NCBI GenBank assembly: GCA_036502085.1
Contig: DASXZD010000005.1
Span: 1 to 64,000, forward strand
DNA length: 64,000 bases
Direction: 5' to 3'
DNA from: PALSA-505 sp036502085
GTDB lineage: Bacteria > Actinomycetota > Actinomycetes > Streptosporangiales > Streptosporangiaceae
This document shows positions 52,169 to 60,088 of this stretch, piece after piece. The notes beneath the pieces were generated by a model. The model was not told the origin of the DNA. It searched no databases and saw only the letters and a program-made list of their open reading frames with translations. The number at the start of each line of letters is the position of its first letter. The stretch's first letter is position 1. A program made the translations under genes and the position numbers.

Positions 52169-54081
52169 CCGACGTGACGGTGCACGTTCTCCGACTTCGA
52201 CGGTCCCGGATCGGCCGAGGCGATCCACGGGCCCGGCGTCGACGGGTCGACGATTCCCTCCTCCAGCCAGGTGAAGCGGTCGTCGAGGACCTGGCGGGCC
52301 AGCTTGACGTCAGCTGCGTCGGTGTTGTGCCAGAGCCGGTGCAGCAGCTCATCGGCACGCTGCCTGGCCTGCCGGCAGAACGCGTCGGCGAGCGCGACCG
52401 CGCTCTCGCCCCGCGCTGAGGCCGGCCCCTCGGCCGCGTCCATCTGCGCCCGCACGCAGGTCGCGCTGATCGCGAACAGCTCGGCGCCGATGTCCACGAT
52501 CCGGCCGAGGAAGCCCTGCTTGCGCTCCAGCTTGCCCTGCCAGCGGGCCATCGCGTAGAACGTCTCGCGGGCCAGCTTGCGGCTGGTCCGCTCCACGTAC
52601 CGCAGGTGCGTCGCCAGCTCGCCGAACTCCTTGTACGACCCCGGCACCGAGCCCTGGCCGGTGACCAGGGTGGGCAGCCACTTGGCGTAGAAGCTGCCGG
52701 CTTTGGCCGCCGCGCGCGCCTTGACCGCCAGCGCGCCCGGCTCGATCAGCTCGCCGGCCGCCGACAGGTGCGCGTCCACCGCCTCCCTGGCGATGAACAG
52801 CCGCATGATCTCGCTGGAACCCTCGAAGATCCGGTTGATCCGCATGTCCCGCAGCGCCTGCTCGGCCGGCACCCCGCGCTCACCCCGCGCGGCCAGCGAC
52901 GCGGCCGTCTCGTAACCGCGTCCGCCGCGGATCTGCACCAGCTCGTCGACGACCTTCCAGCCCATCTCCGAGCAGTACAGCTTGGCGATCGCCGCCTCGA
53001 GCCTGATGTCGTTGCGGTTGTCATCGGACAGCGCGCTGGACAGGTCGACCATCGCCTCCAGCGCGTACGAGGTCGCCGCGATGAACGCGATCTTCTCCGC
53101 CACCGCCTCGTGCTCGCCCACCGGGCGGCCCCACTGGACCCGCTCCCTGGACCATTCCCTGGCGATCTTGAGCGACCATTTCGCGGCCGCCGCGCAACTG
53201 GCGGGCAGCGAGAGCCGGCCCGTGTTGAGGGTGGTCAGGGCGATCTTCAGGCCCTGCCCCTCCTTGCCGATCAGGTTCTCGGCCGGCACCCTGACCTGGT
53301 GGAACCTGGTCACGCCGTTCTCGATGCCGCGCAGCCCCAAGAACGCGTTGCGGTTCTCGACGGTGACCCCTTCGGCGCTGCCCTCCACGACGAACGCGCT
53401 GATCCCGCCGCGGTGACCATCGCTCTGGGGCACCCGGGCCATGACGACCAGCAGGCCCGCGATGACCCCGTTGGTGGTCCACAGCTTGACGCCGTCCAGG
53501 ATGTACTCCCGGCCGTCTTCGGAGGGGGTCGCCGAGGTACGCAGCCGGGCCGGGTCCGAGCCGACGTCCGGCTCGGTCAGCAGGAACGCGCTGACCTCGC
53601 CGCGCGCGCACCTGGGCAGGAACTCCTGCTTCTGCTGATCGGTCCCGAACAGCTTCACCGGCTGCGGCACGCCGATCGACTGGTGCGCGGACAGCAGCGC
53701 GCCCACCACCGGCGACGCCGATCCGGCGATCATCAGGGCTCGGTTGTAGTACAGCTGTGAGAGCCCGAGACCGCCGTATTCGGGAGGAATTTTCATTCCG
53801 AACGCGCCGAGCGAGGCGAGGCCCTTGACGGTCTCGTCGGGGATTTTGGCGTCGCGCTCAATGACTGCGCCGTCAATCTGCGTCTCGGCGAACTCGAGCA
53901 TCCGCGCGCAGAATTCCTCGCCGCGCTGGCGGGCTTCGTCGGTCGGCTGCGGGTGCGGGTGAATGAGATCGAGCTGCAGGTCACCCAGGAACAGCTGCTT
54001 GCCGAAGCTCGGCTGGCGCCACGTCTGCTCCCTGGCCTCTTCGGCAACCTTGCGTGCCTGGCGCTCATCGACGTGCGTCAT
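52165..54081 (-). CDS. Acyl-CoA dehydrogenase, VLCAD/ACAD9-like with C-terminal extension
   Basis: A 638-aa flavoprotein oxidising long-chain acyl-CoA in beta-oxidation. FLLTEPDVGSDPARLRTSA and WTTNGVIAGLLVVMA form the FAD/substrate core; RIFEGSSEIMRL carries the catalytic-Glu region. The extra 180-200 C-terminal residues match the membrane-associated VLCAD architecture. The ATG at 54081 follows AGGAGG. Its 3' end overlaps the MerR gene by 4 bp. Confidence 0.92.
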   Translation of the reverse strand: MTHVDERQARKVAEEAREQTWRQPSFGKQLFLGDLQLDLIHPHPQPTDEARQRGEEFCARMLEFAETQIDGAVIERDAKIPDETVKGLASLGAFGMKIPPEYGGLGLSQLYYNRALMIAGSASPVVGALLSAHQSIGVPQPVKLFGTDQQKQEFLPRCARGEVSAFLLTEPDVGSDPARLRTSATPSEDGREYILDGVKLWTTNGVIAGLLVVMARVPQSDGHRGGISAFVVEGSAEGVTVENRNAFLGLRGIENGVTRFHQVRVPAENLIGKEGQGLKIALTTLNTGRLSLPASCAAAAKWSLKIAREWSRERVQWGRPVGEHEAVAEKIAFIAATSYALEAMVDLSSALSDDNRNDIRLEAAIAKLYCSEMGWKVVDELVQIRGGRGYETAASLAARGERGVPAEQALRDMRINRIFEGSSEIMRLFIAREAVDAHLSAAGELIEPGALAVKARAAAKAGSFYAKWLPTLVTGQGSVPGSYKEFGELATHLRYVERTSRKLARETFYAMARWQGKLERKQGFLGRIVDIGAELFAISATCVRAQMDAAEGPASARGESAVALADAFCRQARQRADELLHRLWHNTDAADVKLARQVLDDRFTWLEEGIVDPSTPGPWIASADPGPSKSENVHRHVG

Positions 54082-54170
54082 CGTGGCCTCCTGTCCTGCG
54101 CGGCTCTGCCTGCGCGGCGGCATGGCAGTTTCTACCCCAAGTTACTTCCCAGTCGTACTCGACGGTAACA

Positions 54171-54210
54171 GCAAGCCAGGCCGGGGTCACCCGGCCAGGC
54201 TTGCCTTTTT
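54171..54210 (+). terminator. Long hairpin with T-tract
   Basis: GCAAGCCAGGCCGGG (from 54171) pairs with CCCGGCCAGGCTTGC (54190-54204) with a single A-A mismatch, followed by CTTTTT (54205-54210). The T-tract is on the plus strand although the flanking genes are on the minus strand; it may still end the beta-propeller transcript as a plain hairpin. Confidence 0.75.
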
Positions 54211-54262
54211 CGGCGTCAGTCGCGGGCTTTCGGGCTTTCGGCGTCAGGCCGCTGCGTCAGGC

Positions 54263-55666
54263 TCAGCCCTGGTAGGCCACCGTGACAATGTGCGAGTTGG
54301 CGAAGCCCGTGATGAACACGGTCAACCCGTCCGGGCTCACCGCCAGCGACCGCGCCCCGACCAGCGCCGTGCCCTTGGTCCCCCGGTGGCTGGCCGCCCA
54401 GAGCATGGTGCCGTCACCGGCCTGGTAGGCCACCGTCGCGAAGTTGGAGGACGTCACCTGCGTCTCGCCGGTGACGTAGACGGTTGATCCGTCCGGGCTC
54501 ACCGCGATGGCATCCGCCTCGTCCGTCCCGGGAGCGGCGCTGTACACGGCCCGCCAGCGGACGCTGCCGTCCTTGGCCAGGTAAGCCTGAGTCAGGTAGG
54601 CGAAGCCGCCGGCTCTGGTGCGGATGAGCCCGGTGACGTACACCTTGGAGCCGTCCGGGCTCGCCGCGACGGCGGCGGTCCCGTTCTCGTGCGGGAACTG
54701 GCCGGGGATCCGGGCCAGCCAGAGCTGGGCTCCGGTGGACGCCGCGTAGGCCACCGTCACCGAGTCGAAGTACAGCGGCTGGTGGTTCTGGTTCGCGGTC
54801 CCGGTGACGTACACCTTGGTCCCGTCCGGACTCGTGGTGATGGCGGTGGGACTGCTGCCGGCCGCGGCCCGGTAGTAACTGACCCACGCCTCAGAGCCGG
54901 TCTGGGTGAAGTAGGCGACCGTGGCGTACTCGGCCCGGCTGCGCGGGCCGACAGTGGTGCCGGTGACGAACACCTTCGTCCCGTTCGGGCTGACCGCGAG
55001 GGTCGTAAAGTCGCTACGCTTCCGCGGGCCCAGGAAGTTCTTCACCCACAGGCGCGTCCCCGTCGAGGTGTAGGCCACCGTGGCGTAGGAGCTGTGCCCG
55101 TCCGCCGCCTCCATCCAGCCGGTGACGTAGACCCTGGTGGAGTCCGGGCTCACCGCGATGGCGCCCGGAAAGGCGTACACCCCGTTGGTCAGGTCGTCGG
55201 ACCACAGCGCGGTCCCGGTCGCCGCGTCGTAAGCGACGGTCTCGTACCCGTCCGTCTCGTGCTGCGCGGTGGTGACGTACACCGTGGTCCCGTCCGGGCT
55301 GACCGCGATGAGCCCGAAGCTCGACTCCGACGCCGGGTTCGTCGCCGTCCACAGCGTGGCCCCCGTCACGGCGCTGTATGCCTTGACCGTCTCGGCGGAA
55401 CCGCCCGAGGCGTACACCGTCGACCCGTCCGGGCTGACGGCGACCCGCTCGTGCGTGCCATCGGCGGCCGAGTCCTTATAGCTGGAGACCCAGAGCTGGC
55501 TGCCGGGCGTGCCTAGTGCCGTCGCGGTCCGAGCGGCACCCGCGCTCTGGCCTGTGCTCTGGCCCGCGGATACCGCTGCCGCTGCGCTCGTCGTGCTCGT
55601 GGTGACGGCCGCCCCGAGCCCGGCGAACGTCAGAATGGATACAGCAGCGATCGAGGTGAGTTTCAT
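54263..55666 (-). CDS. Secreted beta-propeller (YVTN/PQQ-like repeat) protein
   Basis: A 467-aa exported protein. A signal peptide (1-35, Ala/Thr-rich cleavage region) precedes about eight repeats built on AVSPDGSTVYVTG and TVAYDAATGTALW, so a seven- or eight-bladed propeller is expected. Substrate or ligand unknown; surface adhesion or sensing is plausible. GGAGAAGG precedes the ATG at 55666; the longer frame to 55702 is not needed. Near-identical blade sequences suggest recent repeat amplification. Confidence 0.85.
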   Translation of the reverse strand: MKLTSIAAVSILTFAGLGAAVTTSTTSAAAAVSAGQSTGQSAGAARTATALGTPGSQLWVSSYKDSAADGTHERVAVSPDGSTVYASGGSAETVKAYSAVTGATLWTATNPASESSFGLIAVSPDGTTVYVTTAQHETDGYETVAYDAATGTALWSDDLTNGVYAFPGAIAVSPDSTRVYVTGWMEAADGHSSYATVAYTSTGTRLWVKNFLGPRKRSDFTTLAVSPNGTKVFVTGTTVGPRSRAEYATVAYFTQTGSEAWVSYYRAAAGSSPTAITTSPDGTKVYVTGTANQNHQPLYFDSVTVAYAASTGAQLWLARIPGQFPHENGTAAVAASPDGSKVYVTGLIRTRAGGFAYLTQAYLAKDGSVRWRAVYSAAPGTDEADAIAVSPDGSTVYVTGETQVTSSNFATVAYQAGDGTMLWAASHRGTKGTALVGARSLAVSPDGLTVFITGFANSHIVTVAYQG

Positions 55667-55846
55667 GGCGTCCTTCTCCCCGCAGGCCGTGTCGGGAGCC
55701 ATTCCCCTGTCTGGTGCTCACCGCGTCCCCGCCCGCGCTACCGATGACGATATAGCGGGTCATGTCCGGGGGGAACCATATTGGCCGGGGCATCCGCAGG
55801 GCTGGAAGCGGGTGACTTTCGGCCGCCGGACGTGGCCAGATCCGGC

Positions 55847-56422
55847 TCAGAGGGCCGAGCGGTAGAAGTTCAGGTACGACCGCGATGGCGTCGGGCCGCG
55901 CTGATCCTGGTACCTGGAGCCGTACACATCCGAGCCGTACGGGTGCTCGGCGGGCGAACTGCACCGGAACAGGCACAACTGGCCGATCTTCATCCCCGGC
56001 CACAGCTTGATCGGCAGCGTGGCCACGTTGGACAGCTCAAGCGTCACGTGCCCGGTGAACCCCGGATCGATCCACCCCGCCGTGGAGTGAGTCAGCAGTC
56101 CCAGGCGACCCAAACTGCTCTTGCCCTCCAAGCGCCCGGCCAAGTCGTCGGGCAGCGTGACCACCTCGTAGGTCGAGCCTAGGACGAACTCGTTCGGGTG
56201 CAGCACGAAAGGCTCGTCGCCCTTGGTCTCCACTAGCCTGGTCAGGTCGGACTGCTCGATCGCCGGGTCGATGTGCGGGTACCGGTGGTTCTCGAACACC
56301 CGGAAGTACCGGTCCAGCCGGACGTCGATGCTCGACGGCTGGATGAGCTCGGGAGTGTACGGGTCAAGCTTGACCCGGCCCGAAGCGATCTCGGCCCTGA
56401 TGTCGCGATCGGAGAGCAGCAC
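55847..56422 (-). CDS. dcd: dCTP deaminase
   Basis: A 191-aa trimeric enzyme deaminating dCTP (some actinobacterial forms also cleave to dUMP). GKSSLGRLGLLTHSTAGWIDPGFTGHVTLEL holds the nucleotide site and catalytic Glu (motif runs across 56040-56135), and LCLFRCSSPAEHPYG follows. TAAGTT (minus strand, 56434-56429) lies 6 nt before the GTG start, so the mRNA is probably leaderless. It is adjacent to tRNA-Gly, as in many actinomycetes. Confidence 0.94.
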   Translation of the reverse strand: MLLSDRDIRAEIASGRVKLDPYTPELIQPSSIDVRLDRYFRVFENHRYPHIDPAIEQSDLTRLVETKGDEPFVLHPNEFVLGSTYEVVTLPDDLAGRLEGKSSLGRLGLLTHSTAGWIDPGFTGHVTLELSNVATLPIKLWPGMKIGQLCLFRCSSPAEHPYGSDVYGSRYQDQRGPTPSRSYLNFYRSAL

Positions 56423-56504
56423 GCTGGCAACTTACCGTTTCCGGTACGATGTCGTGGCGAAGACAGCATCGTGGTGCCGTGACCGGCGCCCCGGCGTTGC
56501 GCGC

Positions 56505-56578
56505 GCGGGTGTAGTTCAATGGCAGAACATCAGCTTCCCAAGCTGATAGTGCGAGTTCGATTCTCGTCACCCGCTCCA
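56505..56578 (+). tRNA. tRNA-Gly (anticodon CCC), CCA encoded
   Basis: Acceptor GCGGGTG pairs with CACCCGC; anticodon stem TCAGC/GCTGA encloses TTCCCAA (anticodon CCC, codon GGG). The T-arm contains GAGTTCGATTC. CCA is encoded at 56576-56578. The integrative element begins immediately downstream. Confidence 0.95.
56535..56578 (+). other. Probable left attachment site (attL) in the 3' half of tRNA-Gly
   Basis: AICE integrases recombine at the 3' half of tRNA genes, usually from the anticodon to the CCA end, restoring the tRNA. The element's int/xis/rep/tra genes start right after this tRNA. The matching attR copy is outside the window, so the exact core is unproven. Confidence 0.5.
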
Positions 56579-56610
56579 ACTAGGGATGGTAGGGATGCGC
56601 GGCAAGGACG

Positions 56611-56862
56611 CTAGCTGAGCCAGAGGATGTCAAAGATCCGGATCAGTTGGGCATCCTCGTCTACGTAGAACCCCAGTAGCCCGTTTCCCCCGTCAAAGAT
56701 GGCCTCTCGGAACCTCGTATCGGCACCGGGTGGGCGGATGGCTGCATCCCATGGCCTGTCAGCTAGTTCTCCGGCCCTTTCCCTCAGCGCATCTTGTGCG
56801 TCTTCTGGCAGAGAGTGGTACTGGACCTGTGCGCCGCCACCGAACTCGACGCGGTAGCTCAC
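56611..56862 (-). CDS. RelE/ParE-like toxin
   Basis: An 83-aa protein of the RelE/ParE toxin fold (YRVEFGGGAQVQYHSLPED, FREAIFDGGNGLLGFYVDE, LIRIFDILWLS). The family cleaves ribosome-bound mRNA or poisons gyrase. GTG at 56862 overlaps the stop of the DUF6247 gene (GTGA), the usual antitoxin-first arrangement. Base composition is visibly lower in GC than the neighbouring chromosome. Confidence 0.8.
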   Translation of the reverse strand: MSYRVEFGGGAQVQYHSLPEDAQDALRERAGELADRPWDAAIRPPGADTRFREAIFDGGNGLLGFYVDEDAQLIRIFDILWLS

Positions 56863-57155
56863 CTTTGCTGGCCAGCGTCAGACCATCCGGGGATCAACTG
56901 CATGGCTGAGATAGAGCCAGTGTGACCATCCGCTGTTGCCAGACGCCCGGCGTAGCCAGGGTCAGAGTAGGCCATCGCGCGCAGGCGCCACAGCCGTAGC
57001 ACCTCTTGAAGTCGGCGGTATTGCTCTGGGTGTCGTGCGCCTTCAACCGCGGCGGCATACTCGGCCCGGAACTGCGCGTGGAACTCCTCCGGAAGGATGT
57101 GCATGATCTCGATTGGGTCATCCGGATCGCTCTCATACGCGGGCTGCGCGGTCAC
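56859..57155 (-). CDS. DUF6247-like protein, probable antitoxin
   Basis: A 98-aa protein (IEIMHILPEEFHAQFRAEYA, EVLRLWRLRAMAYSDPGYA) resembling the DUF6247 proteins that precede RelE-like toxins in actinomycetes. GTG at 57155 has AAGGAG 7 nt upstream. That upstream sequence lies inside the disrupted tail of the integrase frame. It overlaps the toxin start by 4 bp. Confidence 0.75.
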   Translation of the reverse strand: MTAQPAYESDPDDPIEIMHILPEEFHAQFRAEYAAAVEGARHPEQYRRLQEVLRLWRLRAMAYSDPGYAGRLATADGHTGSISAMQLIPGWSDAGQQR

Positions 57156-58083
57156 GAGCGGGCTCCTTCGTCGTCCCTGGGCAAGCTCTCCTAGGCTCAA
57201 CGGTAGACCAGCGGGAGGACATTTCTCCGGTTGACCGTTCGATGTAGGCCGCGCGGACCCGGACAGCTCCGGCCGTAAGGTCAAGGTCGGCGCGGCGTAG
57301 CGCCGTGGCCTCGCCCCATCGCAGGCTGGCGAATGTGGTCAGCAGCACGAGCGCGCGGTACCGGCGGTCGGCCCGGGCGCTGTCGGCCAGGTCCCAGAGC
57401 GCGCGTTCGGCGTCGGCCCTGGTCAGGTACACGGTTGGCGAGGTTCGCATCTCGCCGTATCGACGGAAGCGGAGCCGGTAGCCTGTCGTGGCCTTGCGGA
57501 TGTTGCCAACTGGTCGGCGGCCGGCCTGCTCGGCGAGGGCGAAGACCTGGGCCACGGTCAGCACGGGACGTTCGGCTGCGTCCTCATCTCCAGCGCCCCG
57601 GATCGTGCAGGGGTTGCGCGGCATGATCCTGTCTTCCTCGGCGGCGGTCATGAGAACCGCTCGCAGCAGCCGGTATGCCTTGGCCGCGACTGAGACGCCG
57701 TTGCCGAGAAGGGTGACCCGCCACTCCCGGATCATGGGCGTGGACAGCTTGCCGATCGGTACCCCGCCCAGGTGCGGCGTGATGTGCTTGCCCAGGAGCC
57801 AGCGGTACTGATCTACGGTGCGGATACGCAGCTTTGGCCGCTGGTCGATCCAGGTGGCGGCGTAGTCGGTGAGCTTGACCTTGCCGCACTCCGGGTCAGT
57901 CCACTGGCCGAGCGTCATCTGCGCCTCGATCAGCACGAGTGCCTTCTCGGCGTCGCTGACGCGCTCGTACGTTTCCGGGCCTGTTCGCATCCGTCCATCT
58001 GGGCCGAGATAGCGGATCTGGAATCGGCCGGACGGCAGCTTGCGCACGTTGCCGAAACGTCGGTGTCCGTCCTTGTTAGCCAT
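57133..58083 (-). pseudogene. int: Tyrosine integrase lacking its C-terminal catalytic half
   Basis: A 316-aa remnant. It has an Arm-binding N-domain (1-60), a core-binding domain (about 65-165) and the first catalytic Arg (SLRWGEATAL). After ERSTGEM the sequence loses similarity and ends in about 28 unrelated residues; the HxxR, H/W and Tyr motifs are missing in every frame. A second Arm-like segment (VGNIRKATTGYRLRFRRYG) lies between the domains. The ATG at 58083 overlaps the xis stop by one base. Full-length AICE integrases are about 380-460 aa, so integration or excision needs another enzyme. Confidence 0.85.
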
Positions 58084-58322
58084 CAGGCCACGCTCCTTGT
58101 GTTGCGCCAGACGTCGGCAGCGGTCATTGGTTGTACGCGGCCCGCCTGGACGAACTCGGCGAGCGCGGATTCGGTAATGCGGACATGCCGCCCGACCTTC
58201 ACGAACTCGATCCGCCGCTCGGCGATCAGGCGGCGGACGAAACGAACCGATGTGCTCAGCCGCTCGGCGGCGGCATCCACGGTGAGCAGGTAATCGGCCT
58301 TCGTCACATCCCTGGTCATCAC
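58083..58322 (-). CDS. xis: Excisionase-like helix-turn-helix protein
   Basis: A 79-aa MerR/Xis-type DNA-binding protein (LLTVDAAAERLSTSVRFVRRLIAERR, shown here by its helix-turn-helix span 58180-58290; VKVGRHVRI follows). In AICEs Xis directs Int toward excision. GTG 58322 or ATG 58319 starts it, overlapping the Rep stop. Its own stop overlaps the int start. Confidence 0.88.
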   Translation of the reverse strand: MMTRDVTKADYLLTVDAAAERLSTSVRFVRRLIAERRIEFVKVGRHVRITESALAEFVQAGRVQPMTAADVWRNTRSVA

Positions 58323-59887
58323 GCGGCTCTCCCCGTTGCCGAAAGATTGCTGTCCGGTTGTTCGGCGACTTTGCGCCTGGCCTCGTCGAGTGCCTGTTTC
58401 CAGGCGATCCGGTCAGCGACGACATGCAGCAGCCGCCTCGCGTGCGGCATGTAGTCCGGATCACCGGGCGCGACCGGCTCCCAGGTGAAGCGGTCCGGGT
58501 CGGTTGCCGAAAGACCGAGGGTGGTCATCAGCCATTGCTTGCGGTCGGCGCGGTGATCAGCCAGGGTCTTGCCGGACCACTTGCGGGAGACGAGCACGCG
58601 GCGCCCGGCATAGCCGAGGTGCTCGCGCCGGTGCGCCTTGCCCTTGCAGCAGCCGGGCCGCAGGCCCTTGCGAGCGCTCTTGGGCTGGATGCCGTAGCGC
58701 AGCCAGTTGGCACACGTCGGCGAGCACGGCTCGAAGCGCAGCGCGTCCGCGAGCCGGTTCATGTGCGCCTGCTGCGCTTCGGCTTGCGCCTGGTGGCAGT
58801 CGGCCACGTTCTTGGTGAGGTACTTGGTCAGGTAGCCGATGCACCGGGCCGCGTCCTTGGACCCGGCGAGCACGCCCTGAGCGTCGAATCGCTCACCGAA
58901 CCGGGCGACGTGCAGCGGCTTGTCGTCGGGGCCGATGGCGTCGAGGGCCTGGTCCCAGGTCGGCAGGACTTCCCCGGTCGCCGGGTCAAGGTAGTTGCCA
59001 GTCGGCTCGTCCCAGACCGGCAGGTTCTCCCCGCTGAATTGAACTACTGACGTGACCGGCCACCACACTTGGTGGTAAGTCGCGGCGAGCACTTGCCGCA
59101 GCTCCGTGCGCGACAGGGTGCCGCGCATCGCGATGTGAATGTGCGGGGCGAGCCGTCGTTGGGGCTCGACGGCGGCGAAGTACTGGATGTCCTGGCCGAG
59201 GAAGCGCCGCAAGTTCTGGATGAACCGGTCGAACAGTGCCGCAAAGTGCAGTGCGTCCCTCGCCGCCTGGCGGTAGTCATAGCGATCCGGATTCGCCGGG
59301 GTCCCGTCACTGCTGACCCGGCCATAGCTCGGGCAGGTCAGGGTGATGAACAGCGAGGGCCGGAATGTCGTTCCATCCGCTGCGGTGTAGGTCTTGCCGA
59401 CCGTGCGGGGATCGACCTTGCGGCGGGGCAGATCGGGAGTGTCCTGGCGGCGCCGGGTGGAGCGGTGACGCCGCGCGGGCCTGCTGGGAAGGACGTTGCC
59501 GCGCATTCCGGCCTTCGTGATCTCCTCGTCCAGGTCGGGGATCACTGCATCAAGGTCGGCAGTGTCGTGACCGCGCTCGTCCGCGTGGTCTCGGTCAGCC
59601 TGTACTTCGGAGCGTTTCTCGATCCACCACCGTTGGTCCTCGGTGGGCTGGTCGGGGCCGGTGACCGGTTCGTGATCGAGGTGCCAGCCCTCCCGGCACT
59701 GGACCGCGCGGAGCTTCTTCGCCCGGTCGGCACACGGGGCGCACACCGAGGCCAGGGTGTGGCCGCAGGGGATGAGTACGGGTTCGGTTTGGCCGGTTGC
59801 CGTGTCGGTGCGGCGGAGCTGGACGGGGCGGAGGCAGCCGCCGTGCTCGGCGGCCAGGTCGCGGACGACATCGCGGGCCAGCGGCAT
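58319..59887 (-). CDS. RepSA-type replication initiator of the AICE
   Basis: A 522-aa initiator. A zinc-finger region (PCGHTLASVCAPCADRAKK) is followed by the HUH-type nuclease motif LAPHIHIAMRG and the GYLTKYLTKNV region with the candidate catalytic Tyr, then a Cys-rich segment. It nicks the element's origin for rolling-circle replication after excision. The ATG at 59887 has only a weak ribosome-binding site, and no better start lies upstream before the in-frame stop at 59930. Frame appears intact. Confidence 0.9.
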   Translation of the reverse strand: MPLARDVVRDLAAEHGGCLRPVQLRRTDTATGQTEPVLIPCGHTLASVCAPCADRAKKLRAVQCREGWHLDHEPVTGPDQPTEDQRWWIEKRSEVQADRDHADERGHDTADLDAVIPDLDEEITKAGMRGNVLPSRPARRHRSTRRRQDTPDLPRRKVDPRTVGKTYTAADGTTFRPSLFITLTCPSYGRVSSDGTPANPDRYDYRQAARDALHFAALFDRFIQNLRRFLGQDIQYFAAVEPQRRLAPHIHIAMRGTLSRTELRQVLAATYHQVWWPVTSVVQFSGENLPVWDEPTGNYLDPATGEVLPTWDQALDAIGPDDKPLHVARFGERFDAQGVLAGSKDAARCIGYLTKYLTKNVADCHQAQAEAQQAHMNRLADALRFEPCSPTCANWLRYGIQPKSARKGLRPGCCKGKAHRREHLGYAGRRVLVSRKWSGKTLADHRADRKQWLMTTLGLSATDPDRFTWEPVAPGDPDYMPHARRLLHVVADRIAWKQALDEARRKVAEQPDSNLSATGRAA

Positions 59888-59929
59888 CCGCAGCCCGTTC
59901 CGCGCGGGTGGTCTTGGGTCGGGTCTGGG

Positions 59930-60088
59930 TTACCAGTCACCTCCGTTCACATCGCCCGCCAGGTCCGGCGCATCGCCGCACAGGCGGCACTCCCACCGGA
60001 GCGCCGATACGCCGTCTTCGAGCAGAGTCAGGCCGTTGCCGCAGGTCGGGCACGGCTCATCAGTCCGCCAGGCAGTCGTCCCGTTCAC
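59930..60088 (-). CDS. Small zinc-ribbon protein of the AICE
   Basis: A 52-aa protein with two CxxC knuckles (CPTCGNG and CRLCGDAP). Its GTG start overlaps the traB stop (GTGA) and it ends 43 bp before rep. Tiny zinc-ribbon proteins occupy this slot in other pSAM2-type elements. Function unknown; a role with Rep or transfer is a guess. Confidence 0.7.
   Translation of the reverse strand: MNGTTAWRTDEPCPTCGNGLTLLEDGVSALRWECRLCGDAPDLAGDVNGGDW

Noticed and set aside
59542..59940. 132-codon frame overlapping rep
   Set aside because: It is an alternate frame of rep; the GTG abuts the Shine-Dalgarno with no spacing and the peptide is Ser/Pro/Arg-rich.
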